This document shows positions 6,240 through 14,100 of a DNA stretch of 18,861 nt, one piece after another. Source of the DNA: Candidatus Gastranaerophilales bacterium (lineage in GTDB: Bacteria; Cyanobacteriota; Vampirovibrionia; Gastranaerophilales; JAILCC01); NCBI GenBank assembly GCA_024408745.1, contig JAKSUS010000002.1, positions 1 to 18,861 on the forward strand, written 5' to 3'. Within the stretch, counting starts at the first letter, position 1, and every line of letters begins with the position of its first letter. The position numbers and the translations under genes are program-made. The notes under the pieces are model-generated. The model saw nothing but the letters and a program-made list of their open reading frames with translations, searched no databases and had not been told where the DNA came from.

Positions 6240-6581
6240 TAAATCCATTTCTTTTAAGATGTCTTTTACACCTTGAATGATTTTTTGAAAATCGTCTTCG
6301 GGAAGAGTAGATAAAACATTAACAATACTTAAAAGTGTCCAGTTTTTATCATACCATCTTCTGCGTTGAAATGATTTATAATAACCCAACATACGTTCTT
6401 TCCCGATACTAACGGGTTCTTCAATTGACATTTCTTCAATATTTTGTCTGATAATATTTGAAAAAGTCATAATGTTTTCAGCCAAATTATCAATCAACTC
6501 ATCAGGCTGATTTTCCAAAGTATCTAAAATTAATAACATATCTTCGTTATCATCATACCAACGTCTGTTTTGTTCTTCCAT
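6234..6581 (-). CDS. small two-repeat protein of unknown function
   Basis: This 115-residue soluble protein consists of two related helical units. Unit 1 starts at NRRWYDDN (5-12) and unit 2 at RRRWYDKN (73-80). Each continues with a leucine-rich helix, a Pro-Asp/Glu turn (QPDE, LPEDD) and a second amphipathic helix. The duplicated RRWYD signature suggests an ancient tandem duplication. There is no signal peptide or membrane segment. AGAGGG lies about 8 bases before ATG. It sits 15 bases after the M16 homologue on the same strand and is probably co-transcribed with it. Its end overlaps the end of pth by six bases. I do not recognise the family. Confidence 0.75.
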   Translation of the reverse strand: MEEQNRRWYDDNEDMLLILDTLENQPDELIDNLAENIMTFSNIIRQNIEEMSIEEPVSIGKERMLGYYKSFQRRRWYDKNWTLLSIVNVLSTLPEDDFQKIIQGVKDILKEMDLL

Positions 6582-6596
6582 TTAAAAACCCTCTTA

Positions 6597-7826
6597 TTAA
6601 TTTAAAAATTCTTTTGGTGCTAAAAGTGAAACCACATAATTTTCTTTTAAATATTCATTTGTTACTCTTTTAATATCTTCAGGTGTAACTTTTAAAATTT
6701 CATCATTTAATTTTTCATCAAAAGCAGCACCTAATCCTAATAATTCGTAGTATCCTAAGTAATGAGATTGTTGGGAATTTGTTTCATGCAGAAATGCTCT
6801 TTTTCCGATTATATTGTTCTTTGCACTTTGTAATTCTTTCTCACTTACTAATTCTGCTTTTAATTTATCAACTTCCGTTTTAAAACCTGCTAATGCTGTT
6901 TTTATATTTTTAGGTTCTGAAGCAATGTAAAGAGTAAAAGTTGAAGATAAATTCATAACATCTAAACTGCTTCTTACTACATAAGCCAAGCCTCTTTTTT
7001 CTCTTAATTCCAAAAAGAGTCTTGAACTCAAACCGCAGGAACCTAAAATTGAATTTAAAACCATAAATACAGGCATGTCTTTATTGTTTAACCCGGGTAA
7101 AATCCAGGATTTGAAAATTTGTGCCTGTGCAACATCTTCTTTTTCAATCGTTACGGTTTTACTTTCTTTGATTTCTGTTATTTCTTTATTTACTGATTGT
7201 GTTTCATCATTTTTGATTTGTGCAAAATGTTTTTCTAAAAGCGAAATGATTTTAGCTTCTTCAAGGTCACCTACAATACTTATTACGCAATTGTTTGCAG
7301 TTAATTTTGAATAATATAAATTTTTAACATCTTCTTTTGTAATATTATTAATTTCTTCTAAAATTTTTGTATAAGAATTTCCGTAAGGATGATTTTCATA
7401 CAAGTTTTTAATCAAATTATCGAGTGCTTTTGTTTTTGCAGAGTCTAAATCAGATACGATTTCGCCTTTTAATTTATTAACTTCTTTTTCAAAATTATCA
7501 AAAGTTGAATTTAAAATAATATCTGAAAGTAAGTCTAAAGCAATTTCAACATCATCATTTAAGAATACGGCTTTAACCTTTAAATAATCCTGTTTCACAT
7601 CAGTAATTAAGTCTATTCCGTAAAAGTCAATTTTATCTGCTAATTCTTTTGAACTTAAATTTTTTGTTCCTTGTAAGAGTAATTTTGTAATAAGAGAGGT
7701 TTCGCCTGCTTTTTCTTCATCGATAACACCTGATTTTATAAATAAATTTAATGCAATACGAGGTGTTTGGGGATTTTTTTTATAAACAATCGTAAGACCG
7801 TTTGAAAGCTTTGATATTTTTTCCAT
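6597..7826 (-). CDS. M16 family peptidase homologue lacking the zinc motif
   Basis: This 409-residue protein has the two-domain M16B layout: an N-terminal half starting SNGLTIVYKKN and a C-terminal half with GLSSRLFLELREKRGLAYVV (about 264-284). Active members carry HxxEH at the place here occupied by S44-L-I-T47-K48 in GETSLITKLLLQGT, so the catalytic histidines and glutamate are gone. The conserved Arg/Tyr segment of the second domain is kept. This is the pattern of the non-catalytic partner in heterodimeric bacterial M16 peptidases, which pair with a separate HxxEH subunit; no such gene is in the window. There is no signal peptide, so it is probably cytoplasmic or moves with a partner. A promoter lies at 7864-7891. 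The small repeat protein gene follows. Confidence 0.88.
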   Translation of the reverse strand: MEKISKLSNGLTIVYKKNPQTPRIALNLFIKSGVIDEEKAGETSLITKLLLQGTKNLSSKELADKIDFYGIDLITDVKQDYLKVKAVFLNDDVEIALDLLSDIILNSTFDNFEKEVNKLKGEIVSDLDSAKTKALDNLIKNLYENHPYGNSYTKILEEINNITKEDVKNLYYSKLTANNCVISIVGDLEEAKIISLLEKHFAQIKNDETQSVNKEITEIKESKTVTIEKEDVAQAQIFKSWILPGLNNKDMPVFMVLNSILGSCGLSSRLFLELREKRGLAYVVRSSLDVMNLSSTFTLYIASEPKNIKTALAGFKTEVDKLKAELVSEKELQSAKNNIIGKRAFLHETNSQQSHYLGYYELLGLGAAFDEKLNDEILKVTPEDIKRVTNEYLKENYVVSLLAPKEFLN

Positions 7827-7863
7827 AGTTAATAACCTTATAAAAACTTCTTATTACTATTAC

Positions 7864-7891
7864 AGTTTACACTAAAAAATGATTTTCACAA
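7864..7891 (-). promoter_or_regulatory. possible promoter of the M16 homologue
   Basis: On the minus strand TTGTGA (7886-7891), 16 bases, then TAAACT (7864-7869) preceded by TG, an extended -10. The leader would be about 30 bases, with an AGG-type site before ATG. It lies in the 176-base divergent region shared with lpxD. Confidence 0.35.
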
Positions 7892-7967
7892 AATTGTTAA
7901 TATAAATGTTTTGTTATGATTTCTTCATAAGCTTGTGAAAATTGTATTTATTACTTAAAATATTAAG

Positions 7968-7973
7968 TATAAT
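7968..7973 (+). promoter_or_regulatory. -10 box of the lpxD-lpxC-fabZ-recN operon
   Basis: A perfect TATAAT stands 29 bases before the GTG start of lpxD, with no good -35 at normal spacing (TTGTAT at 7942 is 20 bases away). The strong GGAGAGGA site (7988-7995) follows, 7 bases before GTG. Confidence 0.45.
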
Positions 7974-8002
7974 AAAAATAAGAATTTGGAGAGGAAGAAA
8001 TA

Positions 8003-9115
8003 GTGAAAGAAGAGAAGAATTACACACTTGAACAAATTAATGAAATAGTTGGCGGAATTATTAATAAAGTTGGTTCTGCTCCGGTAATTAAGAAGATAGC
8101 ACCACCAAAGTTGGCTGATGAAAACACTTTGGCATTAGCATTATCAGAAGAAGAAATTGAAAATTTATATTCATCAAATGCAAAAGCGGCATTGGTTCCT
8201 ATCGGTGTTTCTTTTGAAGGCATGTCAACAATTGAGGTTGAACGTCCTCGTCTTGCGATGATGAAATTAATACATCTTTTCTATATGCCGCCTGATGCAC
8301 CAAATGGTGTTCATTCAAGCGCAGTTGTTCACCCTGATGCAAAATTAGGACGCAATGTTTCAATCGGTGCAAACGTTACAATTTCAAGAGGTGTTGAAAT
8401 TGGTGATAATACAAAGATTTTGCCGAATGTTTATATCGGAAGAAATACGATTATTGGTAAAGATTGCTTGTTCCATGCAGGTGTTAATATTGGTGATGAT
8501 GTTCAAATCGGTAATAACGTAATACTTCAACATGGTGTAAGTATTGGTGGTGATGGCTTCAGTTTTGTTACAGAAACGCCTAATAATATTGAAACTGCTA
8601 AACAAGAAGGGTCTATTCAAGGCGATTATAACCAACAAAAAATCTATAAAATTCCTTCTATCGGTTCAGTTATCATTGAAGACGATGTTGAAATAGGCGC
8701 AAATGCAACTGTTGACAGAGGTACAATTGAAAATACCGTTATTAAAAAAGGTACTAAAATTGATAACCTTGTTATGGTTTCTCATAACTGTAAAGTTGGT
8801 GAAAACTGCATGATAGTTTCACAAGTCGGTATAGCAGGAAGTTGCCAAATTGGTGACAGGGTTGTTCTTGCAGGTCAGGCAGGCTTGGCAGACCATATCA
8901 ACATTGGCAGCGATTCTATCGTTATGGCACAAGCCGGTGTTACAAAGAGTATCGGTGACAGAAGTATCGTTGTAGGTTCTCCTGCTGTTCCTAGAAAAGA
9001 ATTTATCAAACAAATTAAATACGCTAAAGAAGTCGGCGAACTTCTAAAAGAATTTAAAAAATACAAAGGTAAATTAGAAGAATACTTTGGCGATATTGAC
9101 GGTACAGAGGAATAA
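8003..9115 (+). CDS. lpxD: UDP-3-O-acylglucosamine N-acyltransferase
   Basis: LpxD adds the second hydroxyacyl chain to UDP-3-O-acylglucosamine in lipid A synthesis. After an N-terminal domain (1-100) come many hexapeptide repeats of the left-handed beta-helix (about 108-325). Landmarks are GGDGFSF (182-188), NATVDRG (234-240) and IDNLVMVSHN with the probable catalytic H261. At 370 residues it is a little longer than usual, because of a charged helical C-terminal tail (335-370). The start is GTG at 8003, fixed by GGAGAGGA 7 bases upstream. It is the first gene of lpxD-lpxC-fabZ-recN; lpxC begins 3 bases after its stop in the same frame. Confidence 0.95.
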   Translation: MKEEKNYTLEQINEIVGGIINKVGSAPVIKKIAPPKLADENTLALALSEEEIENLYSSNAKAALVPIGVSFEGMSTIEVERPRLAMMKLIHLFYMPPDAPNGVHSSAVVHPDAKLGRNVSIGANVTISRGVEIGDNTKILPNVYIGRNTIIGKDCLFHAGVNIGDDVQIGNNVILQHGVSIGGDGFSFVTETPNNIETAKQEGSIQGDYNQQKIYKIPSIGSVIIEDDVEIGANATVDRGTIENTVIKKGTKIDNLVMVSHNCKVGENCMIVSQVGIAGSCQIGDRVVLAGQAGLADHINIGSDSIVMAQAGVTKSIGDRSIVVGSPAVPRKEFIKQIKYAKEVGELLKEFKKYKGKLEEYFGDIDGTEE

Positions 9116-9118
9116 ATA

Positions 9119-9907
9119 ATGGTAGCACTCAGCGGAAAAGGTTTAATGAGCGGGGTAAATTCAACCCTTACAATCACAAAAACCAACGAAGGGGGCATAA
9201 GATTTTCAAATAACGGAAATGTCATACCTGCTTTGGCTAATAACATTGTTTCAACAAGTAATTTTGTCGTTCTTGGAAATCAAGAGGTGCAATTTTGCTT
9301 AATTGAGCACTTAATGGCTTCATTGGCGTTTTGTAATGTTAAAAATGCACTCATTGAACTTGACGGCAAAGAGGTTCCTATTTTAGACGGAAGTGCAAAA
9401 CAATGGGTCGAAGAAATTAAAAAAGAAGGATTAAACGATAATTCCGAAATTGAGCAAACCGAATTTAAACAACCTATTACTTATATTGACGGTGATACGG
9501 AAATTGCATTGATACCTTCTGACAGCTTAAAAATCACATATCTTGTTAATTTTAATCACAAGGATTTAAAAAATAAATGGGTAACTTTTGAACCTAGCAA
9601 AAATGATGCTGAAATCTACGAGGCAAGAACATTTGGCTACTTAAATGATTTAGAGAAGTTTCATCAAATGGGAATTGCTTTAGGTGCGGATTTAAACAAT
9701 ACTGTTGGTTTAAAGGAGGATGATACTTATACTTGTGAATTAAGAAGCGAACTTGAACCTGCTAAACATAAAATTCTTGATATAATAGGTGATTTGCATC
9801 TTACAGGAAGAAATCCTTTAGGGTTTAAAGCACATATTATAGCAAAATTAGCAGGTCATAAATCGCATGTTGAGTTTGCAAAAAAAATAATTGAGGAGTT
9901 GCAATGA
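9119..9907 (+). CDS. lpxC: UDP-3-O-acyl-N-acetylglucosamine deacetylase
   Basis: LpxC is the zinc-dependent deacetylase that commits sugar nucleotide to lipid A. Zinc and catalytic residues are present: H64 in IEHLMASLA, H217 and D221 in KHKILD, and H247 in AGHKSH. Also typical are VPILDGSA (86-93) and EARTFGYLNDLE. At 262 residues it is compact: relative to E. coli it lacks about ten N-terminal residues and ends shortly after the last active-site His. The short start is genuine, as the frame upstream is closed by the lpxD stop three bases away. GAGG lies 8 bases before ATG. Its stop overlaps the fabZ start (ATGA). Confidence 0.95.
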   Translation: MVALSGKGLMSGVNSTLTITKTNEGGIRFSNNGNVIPALANNIVSTSNFVVLGNQEVQFCLIEHLMASLAFCNVKNALIELDGKEVPILDGSAKQWVEEIKKEGLNDNSEIEQTEFKQPITYIDGDTEIALIPSDSLKITYLVNFNHKDLKNKWVTFEPSKNDAEIYEARTFGYLNDLEKFHQMGIALGADLNNTVGLKEDDTYTCELRSELEPAKHKILDIIGDLHLTGRNPLGFKAHIIAKLAGHKSHVEFAKKIIEELQ

Positions 9908-10365
9908 TGAGTGAAAACGTAACAAAATCAATGGATATAAATGAAATATTAAAGATGTTACCACACAGGTATCCGTTTTTGTTAGTTGACAGAATTACGG
10001 AATGTGAATCGGAAAAATATGTCAAAGGTTATAAAAATGTAACTTATAATGAACCTTTTTTTCAAGGTCATTTTCCCGATTATCCTATAATGCCGGGTGT
10101 TTTACAGATAGAGGCACTTGCGCAAATATCTGCTGCAATTATACATGAATTGCCACAGTATCAAAACAAATTAGCGGTTTTTGCAGGAATTGATAATGCA
10201 AGGTTCAAAAAAGCAGTTAAACCCGGAGACAGATTAGACATGTATTCAGAACTTACAAAAACAAGAGGTCCTATTGTCAAGTGCCATGTAAAAGGTAGTG
10301 TTGACGGTCAACTTGCGGTAGAAGCGGATTTAACGGTTTCGGTAATTGATAAACCTTCAAATTAA
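9904..10365 (+). CDS. fabZ: 3-hydroxyacyl-ACP dehydratase FabZ
   Basis: FabZ dehydrates 3-hydroxyacyl-ACP in fatty-acid elongation and competes with LpxA/LpxD for the same substrate, which explains its place beside lpx genes. The 153-residue hot-dog fold protein has LPHRYPFLLVDRI (19-31) and the catalytic pair H56 (QGHFPDYPIMPGVL) and E70 (QIEALAQ), spaced as in the family. The start overlaps the lpxC stop by 4 bases (ATGA), and GAGGAG lies 5 bases upstream within lpxC, so translation is coupled. A second ATG directly follows and could serve equally. Confidence 0.95.
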   Translation: MMSENVTKSMDINEILKMLPHRYPFLLVDRITECESEKYVKGYKNVTYNEPFFQGHFPDYPIMPGVLQIEALAQISAAIIHELPQYQNKLAVFAGIDNARFKKAVKPGDRLDMYSELTKTRGPIVKCHVKGSVDGQLAVEADLTVSVIDKPSN

Positions 10366-10367
10366 TT

Positions 10368-12026
10368 ATGATTAAGCATTTAAAAATAAAAGATTATACA
10401 ATTATTGATGCGCTTGAGACCGATTTTGAGCAAGGTTTGAATGTTGTAACAGGTGAAACCGGTGCAGGCAAGAGTATTATGATTGATGCGGTTGATATTG
10501 CATTAGGTGCTAAAGCTTCAAAAGAATTAATTAAAAATAATTGTCCAAAAGCCATAATTGAACTTGAAATTGATTTGCCTGAAATTTTGTCACAGCAAAT
10601 TTCTCAAAATTTTGAAATTGATATTGATGATAATCAACTTATTATTTCAAGAGAAATTTCTGCTACTTCATCAAGAATAAGAGTTAACGGTGTTTTGTTA
10701 TCGTTAAATGAACTTTTAGAGATAAGGAAATTACTTCTTGATATTCATTCTCAACATCAAACTTACACATACCTGCAACCCAAAACACATATAAATTTAT
10801 TAGATAGTTTTGGAAATAACGAGCATCAAAGAAAAATCGCAGAATATAAAAATCTTTTTAAAGATTATCAAACGTCAATTCAAAAATTAAAAACTATAAA
10901 AGAAACTTCTCAAAATAATCAACAACAGGCAGACTTTTTAAAATTTCAAATTGATGAAATTAATTCAGCCGAAATTACTGATGTTAATGAATTTGATGAT
11001 TTAACTGCAAGAGCAAAAGTGTTAGAAAATGCACAAGGTTTAAAAGAAGTCAGTTATAAGGCTTTTGAAGCAATATATGGCGAAGATGAAAATATTGCAG
11101 ATGATTTAGACAGGATAAAAGGTTTTCTTGATAAAGAAAGTTCTTGTGATGAAAACTTAAAAAATATTGCCAAAAATCTTGATGAAATTATTTCTAATTT
11201 AAAAGAAACTGCAAGAGATTTGAGAAATTATTCTGATAATCTTGATTGTGATGAAGAAAGTTTAAACCAACTTCAACTGCGATTAGAGGTTTTAAGTAAG
11301 ATAAAACGCAAATACGGCGGAACTTTGGAAGAAGTTTTAAATAATCTGAATAAATTTGAAAATGAATATAATTTAATCGGTAATTCGGAAGAAATCATTG
11401 CAAAACTTGAGCAGGAAATTGAAGTTCAAGAAAAAGCATTGAATATTTTAGCAAGTGAAATTTCTGATGAAAGAAATATTTTAGCCAATAATCTTTCAAA
11501 AACGGTAACCGAAAAAATCAAAGATCTAGAGATGCCTTATGCTGAATTTAAAGTACATATTGATAAAACGGAATTATCAACAAACGGTGTTGATAATGTT
11601 GAATTTATGATTATAACAAACCCGACCGAAAATTTTAAACCGCTTGTAAAAGTTGCAAGCGGTGGTGAAGTTTCGAGAGTTATGTTAGCAATAAAAACGG
11701 TTTTTGCAACAAGTGATAATATCGGAACGGTTATTTTTGATGAAATTGATACAGGTGTAAGCGGAAAAACTTCACAGGCTATTGCAAATCAGCTTTCGGA
11801 ACTTGCAAAAACTCATCAGATTTTATGTATAACTCACCAACCAATAATTGCTTCGGTTGCCGATACTCATTTCCATGTAAGTAAAATTCAAAATATTGAT
11901 AAATTAGACGTTCAGGTAGAAAAAGCCGATATGCAAAAACGTGAAGAGATTATTGCCAAAATGCTTTCAGGCGAAGTTCAGGAGGGTTCATTACAGTTAG
12001 CAAGAGAAATGTTGAATAAATATTGA
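10368..12026 (+). CDS. recN: DNA repair protein RecN
   Basis: RecN is an SMC-like ATPase acting at double-strand breaks. The 552-residue protein shows Walker A GETGAGKS (29-36), long coiled-coil arms (about 150-370), the ABC signature SGGEVSRVMLAIK (from 431), and Walker B with D458-E459 in TVIFDEIDTGVSG, followed by a THQP histidine loop. The length matches the family. It starts two bases after the fabZ stop with no ribosome binding site, so it relies on coupling to fabZ. The stop is TGA. The next promoter overlaps its last codons. Its place after a lipid operon is unusual compared with common neighbours such as argR. Confidence 0.95.
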   Translation: MIKHLKIKDYTIIDALETDFEQGLNVVTGETGAGKSIMIDAVDIALGAKASKELIKNNCPKAIIELEIDLPEILSQQISQNFEIDIDDNQLIISREISATSSRIRVNGVLLSLNELLEIRKLLLDIHSQHQTYTYLQPKTHINLLDSFGNNEHQRKIAEYKNLFKDYQTSIQKLKTIKETSQNNQQQADFLKFQIDEINSAEITDVNEFDDLTARAKVLENAQGLKEVSYKAFEAIYGEDENIADDLDRIKGFLDKESSCDENLKNIAKNLDEIISNLKETARDLRNYSDNLDCDEESLNQLQLRLEVLSKIKRKYGGTLEEVLNNLNKFENEYNLIGNSEEIIAKLEQEIEVQEKALNILASEISDERNILANNLSKTVTEKIKDLEMPYAEFKVHIDKTELSTNGVDNVEFMIITNPTENFKPLVKVASGGEVSRVMLAIKTVFATSDNIGTVIFDEIDTGVSGKTSQAIANQLSELAKTHQILCITHQPIIASVADTHFHVSKIQNIDKLDVQVEKADMQKREEIIAKMLSGEVQEGSLQLAREMLNKY

Positions 12027-12051
12027 AGTAGAGTATAAAATTAGTTATAAT
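12023..12051 (+). promoter_or_regulatory. sigma-70-type promoter of the large pilin-like gene
   Basis: TTGAAG (12023-12028), exactly 17 bases, perfect TATAAT (12046-12051). This is the best consensus promoter in the window. It overlaps the recN stop codon, and the start would fall near 12058, about 28 bases before ATG. Confidence 0.65.
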
Positions 12052-12085
12052 TAGTAATAAGAAAAAGATTAAAGAAGTATTAGAA

Positions 12086-13303
12086 ATGATTAAATTAAAG
12101 AAAAGAGCTTTTTCATTAATTGAAATTTTGCAAACTGTAATTCTCGTAGGGATTATTGCGGGACTTTCCGTTTCTTTTTTTAAAAAGGTTAATAATGATG
12201 ACAAATTAATGATGTCAACGGCAAAAATGGTTAATGCTGCTATTGAAGAAGCGAATTTGCAAATGTGCAGTGATGAAACTCCTTCTTGTATGATTGCCGG
12301 AGAACGAAGACTTGTTGAAAATCCTAATAACGAATGCATTAATTTTTATCCGGGATCTCATTATGATAAGAGTTTGGGATTTTGCGTAATAAGTAATCCC
12401 GCTGCAATACCAACATTTCAAAATCCGGGGAATTATATAAATCCAGGTTGTACTGCATCGTTCACAGAAAATCCGACTACGCATGAATGGGAATGTCTAA
12501 ATGCAGATGGTTTTCATGTTCATAAGATAGAAGATTATAAAATGCAACTACATGGTAATGTCGGAGGAGTAGCACAATATTATGCAAAAATTCCTTGTGT
12601 CGATACCGCTACTAATATTTATTACGGAACAGCACAAGCATTACATGAATTCACTTGCACGGACAATATCCCTCAATGGAGTGCGCGAATAACAAGAAAT
12701 ATTGAACCTTTAGCAGGTGGTCAAATTCCAAACGATTCAAGTGGTGGTTATCCTATATCAGAAATTTGTTACAGATTATGGGATATTATTAATCATAAAC
12801 CTCAAACATTAACTGATGGTGGCGGAAATACACTTCCTGATTTGTTCGCAACATGTGTTGAATTTAACAGATGTATTAACACTCAAGATTGTGACACTGC
12901 TATAGGTGTCTCAACAAATAAAGCAAATATGGTACTACCTAACGGTGCAAGATTGTATAATTTGAGCTGTGTCGCAAATACTGATTGTCATGATGGAGGC
13001 GCTGTATTAGGTGCTAATTTTCAAGATTATCAGCATATATTTATAAAGGCAGACAGAGTACCTGATGACAGAACTTTTAAATTTGATACATCTTCAACCG
13101 GCTTCATTAATGCAGTAAAATGGTATGATAATAACATTTGGGATAAAGCAACTAATGTTTTTGTAGATGCTAATTTTAATAAATCTACAAAAGTTGGTAA
13201 TCCGCTTACAAATATAGATGATAAATATTCAGGGGCTAATGGTAAAGTTACTATTATGAAACTTTGGTTAGGGTTAGAAGCTCCTGCTCCACCATCACCA
13301 TAA
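12086..13303 (+). CDS. large cysteine-rich pilin-like protein
   Basis: The N-terminus KKRAFSLIEILQTVILVGIIAGL is a class III (type IV prepilin) signal: basic residues, cleavage expected between A8 and F9, Glu at mature position 5 (E13), and a hydrophobic helix to about residue 33. The residue before the cut is Ala instead of the usual Gly. The remainder (about 370 residues) is a large predicted extracytoplasmic domain with 14 cysteines, many close together (e.g. the NRCINTQDCD region), so disulfides are likely. The end is APAPPSP. At 405 residues it is far longer than typical pilins or pseudopilins (130-200). It has its own strong promoter. It may be a minor pilin, a pseudopilin or a surface protein processed by PilD; no assembly genes are in the window. 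Confidence 0.82.
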   Translation: MIKLKKRAFSLIEILQTVILVGIIAGLSVSFFKKVNNDDKLMMSTAKMVNAAIEEANLQMCSDETPSCMIAGERRLVENPNNECINFYPGSHYDKSLGFCVISNPAAIPTFQNPGNYINPGCTASFTENPTTHEWECLNADGFHVHKIEDYKMQLHGNVGGVAQYYAKIPCVDTATNIYYGTAQALHEFTCTDNIPQWSARITRNIEPLAGGQIPNDSSGGYPISEICYRLWDIINHKPQTLTDGGGNTLPDLFATCVEFNRCINTQDCDTAIGVSTNKANMVLPNGARLYNLSCVANTDCHDGGAVLGANFQDYQHIFIKADRVPDDRTFKFDTSSTGFINAVKWYDNNIWDKATNVFVDANFNKSTKVGNPLTNIDDKYSGANGKVTIMKLWLGLEAPAPPSP

Positions 13304-13336
13304 AATTGTTATACAAAGAATTTCATTATAACAATT
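13304..13336. terminator. AT-rich hairpin between convergent genes
   Basis: Directly after the pilin-like stop, AATTGTTATA (13304-13313) pairs with TATAACAATT (13327-13336), a perfect 10-bp stem with a 13-base loop, followed by AATTTG. A competing pairing exists between TATACAAA and TTTGTATA further right. The uracil-DNA glycosylase gene converges on it, so it may terminate both. The stem has almost no G-C pairs and the T tracts are short. Confidence 0.4.
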
Positions 13337-13354
13337 AATTTGTATAGTTAATTA

Positions 13355-13969
13355 TCAGCATAATTTTCTTAATTCTGATTTTATATTTTCTAAATCTTTA
13401 TGCATTAACCAGCGTGGTGAGTTTTCTTCCAATGAATGATTTCTCAGTAGATATGACGGGTGAAATATAGGCATCATTTTTATTCCGTTTTCGTTTTCGA
13501 ACCATTGACCTCGTATTTTTGAGATAGTAAGTTTGGTATCTAAAAATGATTGAACTGCAGTTGAACCGCATAATAATATTATTTCAGGTTTCACCAATTT
13601 GATTTGTGCATCAAGATACTTGCGGCATGCTTTTTTTTCATCAGGCTTGGGGACTCTGTTTTCAGGAGGTCTGCATTTAACGGTATTACAAATATAAATA
13701 TCATCTTTTCTTGAAATATTATGCTCCTGCAAAAAAGTATCCAATAATTGTCCGGCTCTGCCTACAAAAGGAACACCCCTTACATCTTCATTGTGTCCGG
13801 GGGCTTCACCTATTAACATTATTTTTGCATCAGGATTTCCGTCAGAAAACACAATGTTTGTTCTTCCTTTTGAAAGTTCACATTTGCTGCATTGGGAACA
13901 AACTTTTTTTAATTCAGTTAATATTTTTATTTTTTCATCATGTGTAATATTTTTATTAGAATCATTCAT
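13355..13969 (-). CDS. uracil-DNA glycosylase, family 4 (iron-sulfur type)
   Basis: This enzyme removes uracil from DNA at the start of base-excision repair. The 204-residue protein has the family 4 motif GEAPG (54-58) followed by NEDVRGVPFVGRAGQLLD, then YICNTVKCRPPENR and the second motif HPSYLLR (170-176). Four cysteines fit the 4Fe-4S cluster: two in CSQCSKC (among 24, 27, 30), C99 in VKCRPP, and C115 in KKACRKYL. No ribosome binding site is seen before ATG, but a perfect TATAAT ends 6 bases before it, so the message may be leaderless. It lies between two pilin-like genes on the opposite strand. Confidence 0.92.
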   Translation of the reverse strand: MNDSNKNITHDEKIKILTELKKVCSQCSKCELSKGRTNIVFSDGNPDAKIMLIGEAPGHNEDVRGVPFVGRAGQLLDTFLQEHNISRKDDIYICNTVKCRPPENRVPKPDEKKACRKYLDAQIKLVKPEIILLCGSTAVQSFLDTKLTISKIRGQWFENENGIKMMPIFHPSYLLRNHSLEENSPRWLMHKDLENIKSELRKLC

Positions 13970-13975
13970 TACTTA

Positions 13976-13981
13976 ATTATA
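13976..13981 (-). promoter_or_regulatory. -10 box placing transcription start at the ATG of the uracil-DNA glycosylase
   Basis: On the minus strand TATAAT (13976-13981) is followed by six bases and then ATG at 13969. The usual -10 to start distance would make the A of the ATG the first base of the message. No clear -35 is visible and no Shine-Dalgarno sequence is present. Confidence 0.35.
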
Positions 13982-14043
13982 GATTATTTTTACTCTTTTT
14001 TTGCATTGTTAATTTTTGTAACAATATATAAAAAATATGAATT

Positions 14044-14072
14044 TTGTACATACAAATAACCTTTATTAATAT
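14044..14072 (+). promoter_or_regulatory. possible promoter of the coiled-coil hypothetical
   Basis: TTGTAC (14044-14049), 17 bases, TAATAT (14067-14072). The start would be near 14079, and GAGGT lies 5 bases before ATG at 14101. Confidence 0.4.
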
Positions 14073-14100
14073 AAGAATAGGACAAAAATAGAGGTATAAG

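Noticed and set aside
8875..9246. 123-codon minus-strand frame across lpxD and lpxC
   Set aside because: Antisense to well-supported lpx coding sequence; a by-product of codon bias.
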